Below are positions 8,654 to 18,202 of a stretch of DNA of 64,000 bases, in pieces. The stretch is from Paenibacillus sp. Soil522 (GTDB lineage Bacteria; Bacillota; Bacilli; Paenibacillales; Paenibacillaceae). The notes under the pieces are model-generated. The model was given only the letters and a program-made list of their open reading frames with translations, was not told where the DNA came from and did not search any database. Position 1 is the first letter of the stretch; each line of letters opens with the position of its first letter. A program made the translations under genes and the position numbers. The stretch is from assembly GCF_001428245.1 (NCBI RefSeq), contig NZ_LMRV01000024.1:113154-177153 (forward strand), written 5' to 3'.

Positions 8654-10144
8654 ATGACGAAGCTTGCGACCGTGCTCGCATTCGATCTGGGCGCCAGCAG
8701 CGGCCGAGCGCTAATCGGCGAGCTGGTACCGGAAGAGGCAAGCGGACAGTATAAGCTGCAGGTGACGGAAATTCATCGTTTTCCGAATCAGCCGATTGCA
8801 GTTGGCGGACATTTGCACTGGGACATTTTACGCTTGCTGCAGGAGCTGAAGGCTGCCATCCGCAAAGCCTTCCAAGAAGGCTACGCGCCGCAAACGTTCG
8901 GCATTGATACCTGGGGCGTGGATTTCGGGCTGCTGGATGCGAATGGAGAGCTTCTTGGCAACCCCTATCATTACCGCGATCCGCAAACGGAAGGAATATT
9001 GGAAGAGCTGAACGAGCTAATCGGCAAAGACCGCTTATATGAGCAAGGCGGCTTGCAGTTTATGCCCTTCAATACCATAAACCAGCTGTATGCGATGAAG
9101 AAAGCGGCTTCGCCAAAGCTTGCGGCGGCCAGCACGCTGCTGCTTACTCCGGATTTGCTTGCGTATTTCCTGACAGGCGAGAAGGTGTGCGAGTTTACGA
9201 TGGCAACGACTACGCAGCTTTACCGGCCAAAGGAACAGCGGTGGAATAAGGAGCTTATGGAGCAGCTCGGTATTCCGAGCGGGCTGTTTCTTGAGCCGAT
9301 TCATCCCGGTACGCAGATTGCCCCGTTAACGGATGAGGTATGCGCGGAGCTTGATGTTCCGCCAATTGTTGCTGTTGCAGTAGGAACGCATGATACCGAA
9401 TCGGCGGTGGCGGCAGTTCCTGCGGCTGGCGATTCCGCATTTGCTTATCTCGTTTGCGGTACTTGGTCGCTGATCGGTACGGAGCTTGCGAGTCCGCTTG
9501 TGACGCCGGAGGCGCAGGCGTTAGATTTCTCTAACGAAGGTGGAGCCTTTGGAACCTATCAGCTGCTCAAAAACATTATGGGGCTGTGGATATTGCAGGA
9601 ATGCAAGCGGGAATGGGAGGAGCAAAGACACGAAATATCATTTGCCGAAATTGTCGTGCAAGCGGGCAGCGCAGAGCCGTTTCGCAGTCTTATTCATCCC
9701 GACGATCCGTCCTTCTATGCGCCGTCCGGCATGATTGGCCGCATTCAAGCCTTTTGCCGGGAAACGTCGCAGCCGGTTCCGCAGTCGGCTGGTGAAATCG
9801 CGCGCTGCATATTGGAAAGTCTCGCGCTAAGGTATCGCCAGGCGCTTGCTCAAATGGAAGCTTTGACCGGGCAGTCGTTTAGCGGATTGCATATGGTTGG
9901 CGGCGGCATTCAGAACGAGCTGCTCTGCCGGCTAACTGCGAACGCCATCGGCCGTCCCGTCTGGACAGGACCCGTGGAAGCAAGCGCGATTGGCAACATG
10001 CTGATGCAGCTTGTCGCACTAGGAAAATGCGCCAATCTGCAGGAGGCGCGCACGCTTGTAGCCGGGTCGTTTCCAATTGAGGAATATGCTCCTGAGCATT
10101 CGGAGGAGTGGAATGCCGCATTTGAGAGATTTGAGCGTCTTTAG
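8654..10144 (+). CDS. FGGY-family ketose kinase, rhamnulokinase type, in the fucose operon
   Basis: This 496-residue sugar kinase phosphorylates a ketose at the expense of ATP, here probably L-fuculose at O-1. It shows DLGASSGRAL at the ATP site, GTHDTESAVAAVPA and CGTWSLIGTE in the centre, and GGGIQNELLCRLTANA in the C-terminal domain. It is clearly a paralog of the rhamnulokinase at 23108-24577; both share NGELLGNPYHYRD, ATTTQLY and LKNIMGLWILQEC. Operon position argues for fuculose as substrate, but sequence alone would call it rhamnulokinase. The start follows GGGAGG. Confidence 0.85.
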   Translation: MTKLATVLAFDLGASSGRALIGELVPEEASGQYKLQVTEIHRFPNQPIAVGGHLHWDILRLLQELKAAIRKAFQEGYAPQTFGIDTWGVDFGLLDANGELLGNPYHYRDPQTEGILEELNELIGKDRLYEQGGLQFMPFNTINQLYAMKKAASPKLAAASTLLLTPDLLAYFLTGEKVCEFTMATTTQLYRPKEQRWNKELMEQLGIPSGLFLEPIHPGTQIAPLTDEVCAELDVPPIVAVAVGTHDTESAVAAVPAAGDSAFAYLVCGTWSLIGTELASPLVTPEAQALDFSNEGGAFGTYQLLKNIMGLWILQECKREWEEQRHEISFAEIVVQAGSAEPFRSLIHPDDPSFYAPSGMIGRIQAFCRETSQPVPQSAGEIARCILESLALRYRQALAQMEALTGQSFSGLHMVGGGIQNELLCRLTANAIGRPVWTGPVEASAIGNMLMQLVALGKCANLQEARTLVAGSFPIEEYAPEHSEEWNAAFERFERL

Positions 10145-10206
10145 GCAGTTTAGCGGTTTTATCCATTTATTAATTCAAGCTGGATTGACGAAAGGAAGAG
10201 GTAATC

Positions 10207-10641
10207 ATGCTAATAGGCATATCGAAACTGATTTCTCCCGAGCTGCTCAAGGTGCTCAGTGAAATGGGACACAGCGACGAAATCGTGCTGGCGGACGGCA
10301 ACTTTCCGGCGGCAAGTCACGCAGAGCGGCTGATCCGTGCTGACGGACATAATGTGCCCGAGCTGCTTGACGCCATTTTGCGGCTGTTTCCGCTTGATCA
10401 ATATGTTGCGAAGCCGGCTGCGCTCATGCAGGTCGTTCCGGGAGATACGGTGCAAACCCCGATTTGGGAGCAGTACCGTTCAATTATCGAGGAGCACACC
10501 GGACTATCGGAGCCGTTCGAGCAGGTGGGGCGCTTCGCTTTTTATGAGCGGGCGAAGAAGGCTTATGCGATAATCGCGACAGGGGAAAGCGCGCTTTACG
10601 CCAACCTGATTTTGAAGAAGGGCGTTATTAAGGATAGCTAG
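10207..10641 (+). CDS. fucU: L-fucose mutarotase (RbsD/FucU family)
   Basis: This small, 144-residue cytoplasmic enzyme interconverts the alpha and beta anomers of L-fucose, supplying the anomer used by the isomerase. It has the RbsD/FucU N-terminus LLKVLSEMGHSDEIVLADGN, with the conserved His-Asp and DGNFP region, and a C-terminal EFYERAKKA-like stretch (here FYERAKKAYAIIATGE). It is the last gene of the fuc operon, followed by a strong terminator. The start follows GGAAGAGG. Confidence 0.9.
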   Translation: MLIGISKLISPELLKVLSEMGHSDEIVLADGNFPAASHAERLIRADGHNVPELLDAILRLFPLDQYVAKPAALMQVVPGDTVQTPIWEQYRSIIEEHTGLSEPFEQVGRFAFYERAKKAYAIIATGESALYANLILKKGVIKDS

Positions 10642-10675
10642 CCATTATTCTTAGACTAGATTACTTATAAAGTTT

Positions 10676-10719
10676 TAAAAGGCCGCCTTCACGGTTTATA
10701 ACCGGAGGCGGCCTTTTTT
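10676..10719 (+). terminator. Strong intrinsic terminator of the fucose operon
   Basis: The arms AAGGCCGCCT and AGGCGGCCTT form a GC-rich stem with a run of seven T after it. Preceding A residues make it possibly bidirectional. Confidence 0.92.
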
Positions 10720-10803
10720 TGTCGTTTGCAATGTTGATGAAATGGAAACTCTCTTTATGATAATCAAGATGACTGTCCAATTAATTCGGAATAGGTAATG
10801 GTT

Positions 10804-11349
10804 TTAAGTAGTAAGTTTTATATAATCCTCGTACAAAATCCCGTAATAATCGACGTCCTCATATGCGTCCCATTTCAGAAAATGCTGACGGAGGGTGCCT
10901 TCGTATTGCATTCCAATCTTTTTCATTACGCTTGATGAAGCGGGGTTCTTTGTCATTGCCGCTGCATGAATTTTATGCAGCTTAAGCTCTTCGAAGCCAA
11001 ATTGAGTAATGCGTCTGACACCTTCTGTAACGTAGCCTTGGTTCCAGAAGCGTTTTCCCAGCCAATAACCCAGCTCGGCTCTGTTATTTTTATGGTCAAG
11101 CTGCATGCCGATCGTTCCCATAAATTCCGCTTTCTCTTTATTTATAATGGCAAAAGTGTACCCTTCCCCTTTTTTGGAAACCATAGCCCGATGATTAATA
11201 AAAGCCATAGCCCCGCCTTTGGGATAAGGATAAGGGATATTTAAAGTTGTACGTGCGACGTCATAGTCATTGATTAATAATTCCAGAGCTTCGGCGTCAG
11301 TTGCTTCTAATTGTCGAAGAGTTAGCCTTTCCGTATGCAGTACAGTCAC
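10804..11349 (-). CDS. GNAT N-acetyltransferase, RimJ/RimL type
   Basis: This ~181-residue acetyl-CoA-dependent acetyltransferase resembles RimJ/RimL enzymes that modify ribosomal protein N-termini or amines. It opens with LHTERLTLRQLEATDAEAL and includes ELGYWLGKRFWNQGYVTEG, the acetyl-CoA-binding beta-alpha region, and KNPASSSVMKKIGM. I prefer the GTG at 11349, seven bases after GGAGG; a TTG 15 bases further upstream overlaps that site. It stands alone between the fuc operon and an AraC gene. The substrate is unknown. Confidence 0.85.
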   Translation of the reverse strand: MTVLHTERLTLRQLEATDAEALELLINDYDVARTTLNIPYPYPKGGAMAFINHRAMVSKKGEGYTFAIINKEKAEFMGTIGMQLDHKNNRAELGYWLGKRFWNQGYVTEGVRRITQFGFEELKLHKIHAAAMTKNPASSSVMKKIGMQYEGTLRQHFLKWDAYEDVDYYGILYEDYIKLTT

Positions 11350-11583
11350 AATAAATTCCTCCAATACGTGAATTTCAATTTAGTATAAAGGAAATATTGG
11401 AAGTTACAAGAGCCTTTAGTAGACTTACTTGGCGCGGTACCGCAAGCGGAACGCTTTTGGCTTCGTACTCGTTTGCTTGCTGCTCATATCTGGATGACGG
11501 AAGAGGGCGGCTGTAGCTATTGAACCTGCAGAGTAAGGGAAGCACACGAACCTCCCTTGCTTGCCCTGCTTGCTTTGCTTCCC

Positions 11584-12489
11584 TTATTGCTTCCGCGCTT
11601 GCGAAGGCGTCATGCTTTTATACTGCTTGTACAGCTTCGTAAAATAGTTCGGATTCTCGCAGCCGACCTGAGCTGCGATTTCGGTGACGGTATTATTGCT
11701 TTCGCGGAGCAGCCGCTCGGCCTCGTTCATGCGGCTTACGTTTACGTATTCGACAAAGGTGCGGCCGGTCAGTTTTTTGAACAGCTTGCAGAAATGGTAA
11801 GGATTTAGGCTGACCTGCTTGGCCGCTTGCTCGATCGATATTTTTTCGCAAAAATCCGATTCGATGCGCTGAATAAGCGTCTTAAAGCGATCGCGATTAA
11901 CGAAATAAGGCTCCGCCGGTTTACCTGCAAGCTGCTGCTCCATAAAGGTGCGGGAAAGCAGCGTAAACAGGACATGCAGCTTTGACTTCACGACGAGCTG
12001 ATAGGCAGGAGGCTTCGCGGCAAGCTCGGCTATCGCTTCGTCAAGCAGCGGGTAATAGCGGAGGCAGGTCTCATCCTGTTCCGACGGCTTGACGGGAAAA
12101 TGAAGGCGTCCCTCGAGGTAAGGAGCGACGAACTGAGCGTGCACGGGATCATGGACCCAGTCGTTGAAGAGAGAAGCGTTTAAGACGACGCAATCATAAT
12201 GGACATTTTCATAACGAAGCGCATAGCCGACATGAAGTCCTCCGCCCGGTATGATGATGACATCTCCGGTATTAACGATATAAGGGCGGCTGTCGATATG
12301 GAATAATGCGCTGCCTTCCCTCATGACGATGATTTCGAAATGCTCATGCCAATGCAAATAGAGGATGCAATCATTTGGCTTTACATCATGACAGCGATTT
12401 TGAAACAGCTGAATCGGATATGATTTATGCTCGAGCCTGGTATTTTCCCATAGCTCCTTAGGGTATGTCATCTTCTGCACCACCATCAC
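11584..12489 (-). CDS. AraC-family transcriptional regulator
   Basis: This 301-residue protein has an N-terminal cupin sensor (residues ~25 to 110, with LHWHEHFEIIVMREG) and a C-terminal pair of helix-turn-helix motifs (IEQAAKQVSLNPYHFCKLF and VTEIAAQVGCENPNYFTKLY). It is divergent from the sugar isomerase/dehydrogenase pair starting at 12598 and is probably its activator; the target promoter has a good TATAAT at 12545-12550 but no good -35, as is common for activated promoters. The effector is unknown. Confidence 0.88.
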   Translation of the reverse strand: MMVVQKMTYPKELWENTRLEHKSYPIQLFQNRCHDVKPNDCILYLHWHEHFEIIVMREGSALFHIDSRPYIVNTGDVIIIPGGGLHVGYALRYENVHYDCVVLNASLFNDWVHDPVHAQFVAPYLEGRLHFPVKPSEQDETCLRYYPLLDEAIAELAAKPPAYQLVVKSKLHVLFTLLSRTFMEQQLAGKPAEPYFVNRDRFKTLIQRIESDFCEKISIEQAAKQVSLNPYHFCKLFKKLTGRTFVEYVNVSRMNEAERLLRESNNTVTEIAAQVGCENPNYFTKLYKQYKSMTPSQARKQ

Positions 12490-12597
12490 AAGATTCGACT
12501 AGTTTTACGCAAGATTGTGTAGAGAATTGTGTTAAACTCCTGGCTATAATGAAGTTGTTAGCAATACTATACGCCAATATTGGAGTGATATACAAGG

Positions 12598-13485
12598 ATG
12601 GAAAACAAATTACGCATCGGAACGCTTGTAGGCGGAGGAAACGCAGATCATGTCATCCCGCAAATTGTGAAGCATGGTTTCGAATCGTTTAATTTAACGT
12701 TTTGGCAAACGACAGGCAGCACGGATCTTGCGGAAATGGCTAAGCGGTTAAGAGCGCTTGCGGACGAGCATGATTTTGTAGTGCCTGCTGTAAGCGTTTT
12801 CGGAAATCCGCTGACAGGCGAAGGCAATAACGCAGATACGCTTGCCAGCTGGGAGCGCCTTATCGATCATGCGCATTTATTCGGAGCTGATATTGTATCC
12901 GGTTTCACTGGACGGCTGACGGGTCAACCGATCGATGAATCGATTCCAAGGTTTAAGGAAGTGTTCGGCGAGCTGACGCGCAGAGCAGCGGATAAAGGCG
13001 TGCGGATCGCTTTTGAAAACTGTGATATGGGCGGCACATGGGCAGCCGGCGATTGGAATATTGCGCATAACCCGACAGCCTGGGAGCTTATGTTTAATGC
13101 GGTGCCGGAAGACAATATCGGACTGGAATGGGAGCCGTGCCATCAAATGGTCAGCTTAATCGATCCGATTCCGCAGCTGCGCAAATGGGTAAACAAGGTG
13201 TTTCACGTACACGGTAAGGACGCAACGATTGCTTGGGATATTGTAAAAGAGCATGGCGTGCACAGTAAGCAGCAGTTTGTATGGCATCGGACGCCTGGCT
13301 TCGGCGACAGCAACTGGTCGGATATTATTACGATTTTGAGACAGAATGGCTACAAGGGAACGATCGATATTGAAGGCTGGCATGATCCGGTTTACAAGGG
13401 TGAGCTGGAAATGACGGGACAGGTGCATGCCCTTAACTATTTGAAGCGCTGCCGTGGCGGCGATTTTGTTCCGAATCCAGTCTAA
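12598..13485 (+). CDS. Sugar phosphate isomerase/epimerase-like TIM-barrel protein
   Basis: This 295-residue protein belongs to the xylose-isomerase-like TIM-barrel superfamily of sugar isomerases and epimerases. Metal-binding candidates are the Glu in IAFENCDMGG, the Glu and His in GLEWEPCHQM, the His in VFHVHGKDA and the Glu in TIDIEGWHDP. It is followed 32 bp later by a Gfo/Idh/MocA dehydrogenase, a pairing common in inositol, keto-sugar and glycoside catabolism. The exact substrate cannot be read from the sequence. It is likely controlled by the divergent AraC regulator. Confidence 0.82.
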   Translation: MENKLRIGTLVGGGNADHVIPQIVKHGFESFNLTFWQTTGSTDLAEMAKRLRALADEHDFVVPAVSVFGNPLTGEGNNADTLASWERLIDHAHLFGADIVSGFTGRLTGQPIDESIPRFKEVFGELTRRAADKGVRIAFENCDMGGTWAAGDWNIAHNPTAWELMFNAVPEDNIGLEWEPCHQMVSLIDPIPQLRKWVNKVFHVHGKDATIAWDIVKEHGVHSKQQFVWHRTPGFGDSNWSDIITILRQNGYKGTIDIEGWHDPVYKGELEMTGQVHALNYLKRCRGGDFVPNPV

Positions 13486-13517
13486 TGAAACAAAACGAGA
13501 AGCGAGGAGAGAGAAAC

Positions 13518-14570
13518 ATGACAATAAAGCATCGGGTGGTCGTCGCCGGCTGCGGAGGCATGGCGAATACTTGGGTGGACTATGCCAAGGACAGGGATGA
13601 TACAGAAATCGTTGGGCTTGTCGATATCAAAGAAGAATTTGCGCAGGCAATGGCTGATCGCAAGGGGCTCGATTGTCCAACCTTTACCGATATTAAGCAA
13701 GCAATTGCTGAGACAGGGGCTACGCTCGTATTTGATGTCACCATTCCGGCGAGCCATTATACGATCAGTACGGCTGCAATAGAGCTCGGATGCCATGTTT
13801 TTGGTGAGAAGCCGCTTGCCGAGACGATGAGCGATTGCAATGCTATCGTGCAGCTTTCGCAGGAGACGGGCAGGACACATGCCGTTATGCAAAATCGCAG
13901 GTTTGATCCGCGCATACGCGCCTTTCACAAGCTGATTGCGGATGGAACGATCGGCAAGCCGGGATTTGTGGGCGCAGACTTCTTTTTAGGCGCGCATTTT
14001 GGCGGCTTCCGCGATGCGATGGAAAGCCCGCTGCTGCTGGACATGGCGATTCATACCTTCGACCAGGCGCGATATATCGCAGGCGCTAATCCGGTATCCG
14101 TTTATTGCCTGGAGTTTAATCCTCCCGGCTCATGGTATGCAGGAAATGCGATGGCGATTTGCATCTATGAAATGTCCGACGGCTCTGTATTTAATTATCG
14201 CGGTTCGTGGTGCGCGGAGGGCGCGCCTACTTCATGGGAGGCAGCTTGGCGTGTAACCGGTGAGCATGGCACCGCGATTTGGGACGGTCATGGGAATCCG
14301 TATGCGGAGATCGTGGCTGCCGGCGATCAGACCGGCAAATTCATCCGTGATTACGAGCGGGTAGAAACGCAGCTTCCTGAAATGGCGAACACCTTTCATA
14401 AGGGCTGCCTGGATGATATGTTCGCGTCGCTTGAGGAAGGCCGTAAGCCGGAAACGGATTGCAGCGACAATATTTACAGCATGGCAATGGTTCTCGCCGC
14501 TCTCGAAAGCGCTAAAACCGGCCAAAAGGTGCTGATCGCCGACTTTATGAAGGAGGCAGCGGCCAAATAG
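13518..14570 (+). CDS. Gfo/Idh/MocA-family NAD(P)-dependent oxidoreductase
   Basis: This 350-residue sugar dehydrogenase has an N-terminal Rossmann fold beginning VVVAGCGGMANTWVDYA and the family motif GEKPLAETM, whose Lys is catalytic in relatives. The C-terminal alpha/beta domain contains LLDMAIHTFDQARYI, with the conserved Asp-xxx-His. The start at 13518 follows AGGAGAG; an in-frame ATG at 13485 would overlap the previous stop and lacks its own site. It forms an operon with the isomerase-like gene. A terminator hairpin follows. The sugar substrate is unknown. Confidence 0.85.
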   Translation: MTIKHRVVVAGCGGMANTWVDYAKDRDDTEIVGLVDIKEEFAQAMADRKGLDCPTFTDIKQAIAETGATLVFDVTIPASHYTISTAAIELGCHVFGEKPLAETMSDCNAIVQLSQETGRTHAVMQNRRFDPRIRAFHKLIADGTIGKPGFVGADFFLGAHFGGFRDAMESPLLLDMAIHTFDQARYIAGANPVSVYCLEFNPPGSWYAGNAMAICIYEMSDGSVFNYRGSWCAEGAPTSWEAAWRVTGEHGTAIWDGHGNPYAEIVAAGDQTGKFIRDYERVETQLPEMANTFHKGCLDDMFASLEEGRKPETDCSDNIYSMAMVLAALESAKTGQKVLIADFMKEAAAK

Positions 14571-14576
14571 CTGTAG

Positions 14577-14617
14577 GGGGTGTATTAGTAGCGCAGGCTG
14601 CTAATGCACCTTCTTTG
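14577..14617 (+). terminator. Probable intrinsic terminator after the sugar dehydrogenase
   Basis: Arms GGTGTATTAGTAGC and GCTGCTAATGCACC form a stem with a four-base loop and two mismatches. The T tract after it (TTCTTTGCTT) is only moderate. Confidence 0.65.
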
Positions 14618-14764
14618 CTTTGCACAGACATGCATGAAAATCGGGTGGAGGATCACTTAGAGAATATTGATTGCGTGAGGAAGGCGGCAGCATAACGATG
14701 GTTGACAAGCAGCGCATCGCAAGAGCAAAATAAAGCATATCTATAACGAAATGAGGCGTAATTA

Positions 14765-15925
14765 TTGTCATTACTAATGGATAGAGTCAAGCAGCTTGCC
14801 GTAGGATTCGATGAAGAAACATTACGTTCGATTGAAATTAATCCGCTGCTGGTTGAAGCGGGTGCCGTCCGAGCGGTTGCTCCTTATTTGAAGGAGCAGC
14901 GTTACAGCCGGGTCATTGTCGCGGCGGACGCGATTACTTACGAAATCACAGGGAAAAAGCTGGAAGAAGCAATAGCAGCGCTTGGCATTTCCTTACACGT
15001 CACACTTATAAAGCCTGACCGGCAAGGCGATGTCATTGCCGACGAAGCGTCGATCGTGCAGCTTCTGCTTGATATTCAGCAAAATAGAGCAGAGGTCGTC
15101 ATTGCGGCCGGCTCGGGAACGATCCATGATATTTCCAGGTATGCCGCTTACACAGCGGGCATTCCATTCGTATCCGTACCGACAGCGCCGTCCGTGGACG
15201 GCTTTAATTCCAAGGGCGCTCCGATCATTATTCGCGGCGAGAAGAAGACGATTGCCGCCATTGGCCCCGATGCGATATTTGCAGACTTGGAAATACTTGC
15301 GAATGCTCCTGCTGCGATGGTAGCGGCAGGCTTTGGCGATATGCTCGGCAAATATACTTCACTGCTTGATTGGAGCTTTGGCGCGTCGGAGGGCGGTGAG
15401 CCCTATTCCGCAGAGGTAGCTGAAATTACGCGGATTGCGCTTAATAAATGCGTGGAGCATGCCCCGCAAATTGCAAGCCGCGACCAGGAAGGCATTCGAA
15501 TTCTAATAGAAGCGCTAATAGAGTCCGGCCTGGCTATGCTGCTGTTCGGCCAGTCGCATTCGGCGTCGGGCGCAGAGCATCATCTTTCGCATTTCTGGGA
15601 AATGGAATATATTCGTCTTGGCAAAAGGCAGCTTCTGCATGGCGCGAAGGTCGGCGTAGCGTGCGCGGAAATTTCCAAGCTTTATCACCGTCTTGCAGCA
15701 GAGGAGTCGGGTCTTTCATTCACGGCTAACCCGAAAAAGGTTCGAGAGGCGATTGCTGCCCTTCCGGACGAGATGACGATCCGAGGATGGCTGAAGCAGG
15801 TCGGCGGACCGTCTACGACAGAGGAGCTGGGCGTCGATGCGGAGCTGCTTCAGCGCAGCCTGCAGGAAGCTCATCAAGTGAGGCTGAACCGCTACACTTT
15901 ACTTCGGGCCTACAACACGAAATAA
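14765..15925 (+). CDS. egsA: NAD(P)-dependent sn-glycerol-1-phosphate dehydrogenase (AraM/EgsA type)
   Basis: This 386-residue enzyme of the iron/zinc-dependent dehydrogenase superfamily reduces dihydroxyacetone phosphate to sn-glycerol 1-phosphate. It carries AAGSGTIHDISRYAA at the nucleotide site, SVPTAPSVDGFNSKGAP, and metal ligands in GFGDMLGK, EHHLSHFWEM and LLHGAKVG. The start is TTG, eight bases after GAGG; an ATG four codons later is possible. The B. subtilis relative, AraM, sits in the arabinose operon, so finding it among sugar genes is consistent. Aldolases of the fucose and rhamnose pathways produce dihydroxyacetone phosphate, its substrate. Confidence 0.85.
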   Translation: MSLLMDRVKQLAVGFDEETLRSIEINPLLVEAGAVRAVAPYLKEQRYSRVIVAADAITYEITGKKLEEAIAALGISLHVTLIKPDRQGDVIADEASIVQLLLDIQQNRAEVVIAAGSGTIHDISRYAAYTAGIPFVSVPTAPSVDGFNSKGAPIIIRGEKKTIAAIGPDAIFADLEILANAPAAMVAAGFGDMLGKYTSLLDWSFGASEGGEPYSAEVAEITRIALNKCVEHAPQIASRDQEGIRILIEALIESGLAMLLFGQSHSASGAEHHLSHFWEMEYIRLGKRQLLHGAKVGVACAEISKLYHRLAAEESGLSFTANPKKVREAIAALPDEMTIRGWLKQVGGPSTTEELGVDAELLQRSLQEAHQVRLNRYTLLRAYNTK

Positions 15926-15943
15926 ATACCTTATCGATTGGAA

Positions 15944-15990
15944 AGGGCAGCCCTCATGTAGAATCAACTACATGCGGACTGCCCTATTTT
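15944..15990. terminator. Bidirectional terminator between convergent genes
   Basis: Nested arms AGGGCAG/CTGCCCT and CATGTAG/CTACATG form one long stem between the glycerol-1-phosphate dehydrogenase and the converging aldo-keto reductase gene. Confidence 0.75.
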
Positions 15991-16004
15991 GTATGGCGAA
16001 AGGA

Positions 16005-16832
16005 TTAGAAATTAAAGTTGTCCGGGTCTGGTCCGAAACGGTGATTGCGGTTAAGTGCGCTAATTTGAGCGACTTCCTCTGGCGTTAAGGCAAAGTCGAA
16101 AATATCGGCGTTCTCCTGCAAGCGAACCGGATTAATCGATTTTGGAATCGTAACGACCTCATTCTGAAGATCCCAGCGCAGCACAACCTGAGCAGGAGAT
16201 TTGCCGTATTTGGCGCCGATCTCTGTCAGGACGCTCTGATCCAGGTTTCCTTGCATAAGCGGGCTCCAAGCCATGAGTTGAATGTTGCTGCTCTTTGCGA
16301 AGGAGCGAAGCTCTTGTTGGGTAAGCAGAGGATGATATTCCACTTGATTGACCATCGGAATAAACTCGCCGGACGTAATGATATTCTGCAAATGATGAAC
16401 TTGGAAGTTGCTGACGCCGATTGCGCGCACATAGCCGTCACGGTAAAGCTTTTCAAGCGCGCGCCACGTTTCGGTATACTTCTCTTTGACAGGCCAGTGA
16501 ATGAGCAGCAGATCGATGACGTCGACGCCAAGCTTTCGTCTGCTTTCCTCGAATGCCGCAAGCGAGGATTCGTACCCTTGATTCGCATTCCAAATCTTTG
16601 TCGTAACAAAAATTTCGTCACGCGTGATGCCGCTGTTGCGGATGCCGGCTCCAACGCCTGCTTCATTATTATAAGCTGCTGCCGTATCAATGCTTCTGTA
16701 GCCTGCTTCGATAGCAGAGGTTACGGTTCTTTCCGCTTCGCCGTCATCTTTAACTTTCCATACGCCAAGGCCCAGCCATGGCATCTTCACGCCATTGCTT
16801 AATGTGGTGGACTCCGTTCGTGCTACCGTCAT
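16005..16832 (-). CDS. Aldo/keto reductase
   Basis: This 275-residue NADPH-dependent reductase of the AKR superfamily has the full catalytic tetrad: Asp and Tyr in SIDTAAAYNNE, Lys in FVTTKIWN and His in LLIHWPVKE. The coenzyme loop IPKSINPVRLQENADIFDF is also present. It resembles the glyoxal/methylglyoxal reductases YvgN and YtbE of Bacillus. It ends 17 bp upstream of nothing else on this strand and starts 18 bp after the stop of the alcohol dehydrogenase gene, so the two are likely one transcript. A role in reducing lactaldehyde or methylglyoxal from sugar breakdown is plausible but inferred. Confidence 0.88.
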   Translation of the reverse strand: MTVARTESTTLSNGVKMPWLGLGVWKVKDDGEAERTVTSAIEAGYRSIDTAAAYNNEAGVGAGIRNSGITRDEIFVTTKIWNANQGYESSLAAFEESRRKLGVDVIDLLLIHWPVKEKYTETWRALEKLYRDGYVRAIGVSNFQVHHLQNIITSGEFIPMVNQVEYHPLLTQQELRSFAKSSNIQLMAWSPLMQGNLDQSVLTEIGAKYGKSPAQVVLRWDLQNEVVTIPKSINPVRLQENADIFDFALTPEEVAQISALNRNHRFGPDPDNFNF

Positions 16833-16849
16833 TTATAAATGACCTCCAA

Positions 16850-18016
16850 TTAAAGTGACAATTCTAAAATGGCTTTAACATCCTGTTGCTCTAGACGCTT
16901 GAATGAACCGATGGCGCCGTAACGGACGGCTTCCTCAGCCATGCGGTCCAGCTTGTCGCTTCCGATCCCGAAATCGGCTAGACGTGACTCGGCGCCGATT
17001 CGCGTGAAGAAGTCCCGTGTCGCTTGAATACCTTCAAGAGCAATTTCATTGTCCGTTTTGCCTTCCGCATTCACGCCCCATACGCGAGTCGCAAATTGAA
17101 CGAAGCGGTCAATCCGCTCCTCATGCACGTATTTCATCCAGTTAGGGAAAATAACAGCAAGCCCTGCACCGTGCGGAATATCGTAGATCGCGCTTACTTC
17201 ATGCTCAATGCCATGCGAAGCCCAATCATTGGTCATGCCGACGCTGATGAGTCCGCCATTCAATGCCATCGTGCCGCACCACATGAGGTTAGCGCGGGCA
17301 GCGGCATCCTCCGGCTGCTCAAGCGCAATCTCTACATTTTCGATGACCGTTTGCAGGATGGATTCGCAGAAGCGCTCCTGCAGCGGCGTATTTTCGGTTA
17401 AGCTGAAATATTGCTCGAAGACATGCGACATAATATCGACGGCGCCGTTAACGGTATGATTGCGGGGCACGGTATATGTAAGCGTTGGATCAAGTATCGA
17501 AAATTTCGGATACGTATAAGGGCTGCCGAAAGCGCGCTTTAGGTTCTCCTCCCAGTTCGTTATGACGGAGTTGCCGTTCATTTCTGACCCGGTTGCAGCC
17601 AGCGTCAGAATCGTTCCGAGCGGAAGCGCCTTCCCGATCACTGCTTTGCCTGTGAAGAAATCCCATACGTCGCCCTCATAGAGGACGCCTGCGGCAATCG
17701 CTTTGGCTGCGTCGATGACGCTTCCGCCGCCAACGGCTAGAATGAAATCAACGCCTTCTGTGCGGCAAATGTCTATCCCTTTATTTACTGTGGATAGGCG
17801 CGGGTTTGGTTCGATATTGGGAAGCTCATGTACCTTGATGCCGGCTTCATGAAGAAGGCCGACCGTTTTATCGTACAGGCCTGTTTTTTTAATGCTGCCT
17901 GAGCCGTAAACGAGAAGAATGGTTTTACCGTACTTTGAGGCTAATTGGCCCACTTGACTGGCGGTGCCCTCGCCAAAAACGATATGAGTCGGGTTTACAA
18001 ACTGGAATGAGTTCAT
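16850..18016 (-). CDS. Iron-containing alcohol dehydrogenase (BdhA/YugJ type)
   Basis: This 388-residue group III alcohol dehydrogenase is like the butanol dehydrogenases YugJ and YugK. The NAD(P) site reads AVGGGSVIDAAKAIAAG, and metal ligands lie around AVDIMSHVFEQYF, ASHGIEHEVSAIYDIPHGAG. It is first of a two-gene unit with the aldo-keto reductase. The upstream gap to the divergent ArsR-type gene carries repeated AGTTA/TAACT motifs that may be shared operators. Reduction of lactaldehyde to propanediol would fit the neighbouring rhamnose and fucose pathways, but other aldehydes are equally possible. Confidence 0.87.
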   Translation of the reverse strand: MNSFQFVNPTHIVFGEGTASQVGQLASKYGKTILLVYGSGSIKKTGLYDKTVGLLHEAGIKVHELPNIEPNPRLSTVNKGIDICRTEGVDFILAVGGGSVIDAAKAIAAGVLYEGDVWDFFTGKAVIGKALPLGTILTLAATGSEMNGNSVITNWEENLKRAFGSPYTYPKFSILDPTLTYTVPRNHTVNGAVDIMSHVFEQYFSLTENTPLQERFCESILQTVIENVEIALEQPEDAAARANLMWCGTMALNGGLISVGMTNDWASHGIEHEVSAIYDIPHGAGLAVIFPNWMKYVHEERIDRFVQFATRVWGVNAEGKTDNEIALEGIQATRDFFTRIGAESRLADFGIGSDKLDRMAEEAVRYGAIGSFKRLEQQDVKAILELSL

Positions 18017-18137
18017 CTTTTACCTCCTAAGGATAATTAGATAACTAAAAAAGTAACTAAATATCTTGTAAGTTATGTATACGCCGTTTATTTTAGTGAA
18101 ATCAAATATAAATGTCAAGAGAAATGAAAGACAAGCA

Positions 18138-18166
18138 TTGAAAGGATAACTTATTAGTTATATAAT
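18138..18166 (+). promoter_or_regulatory. Promoter with inverted repeat before the ArsR-type regulator
   Basis: TTGAAA (18138-18143) and TATAAT (18161-18166) are 17 bases apart. Between them lies ATAACT-N4-AGTTAT (18146-18161), a candidate operator for autoregulation. Related ATAACT and AGTAACT motifs lie nearer the divergent alcohol dehydrogenase (about 18030-18080). Confidence 0.6.
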
Positions 18167-18202
18167 GAGTGGCAATTAGATAGAGGTAAAGGGGCAGCAG
18201 CA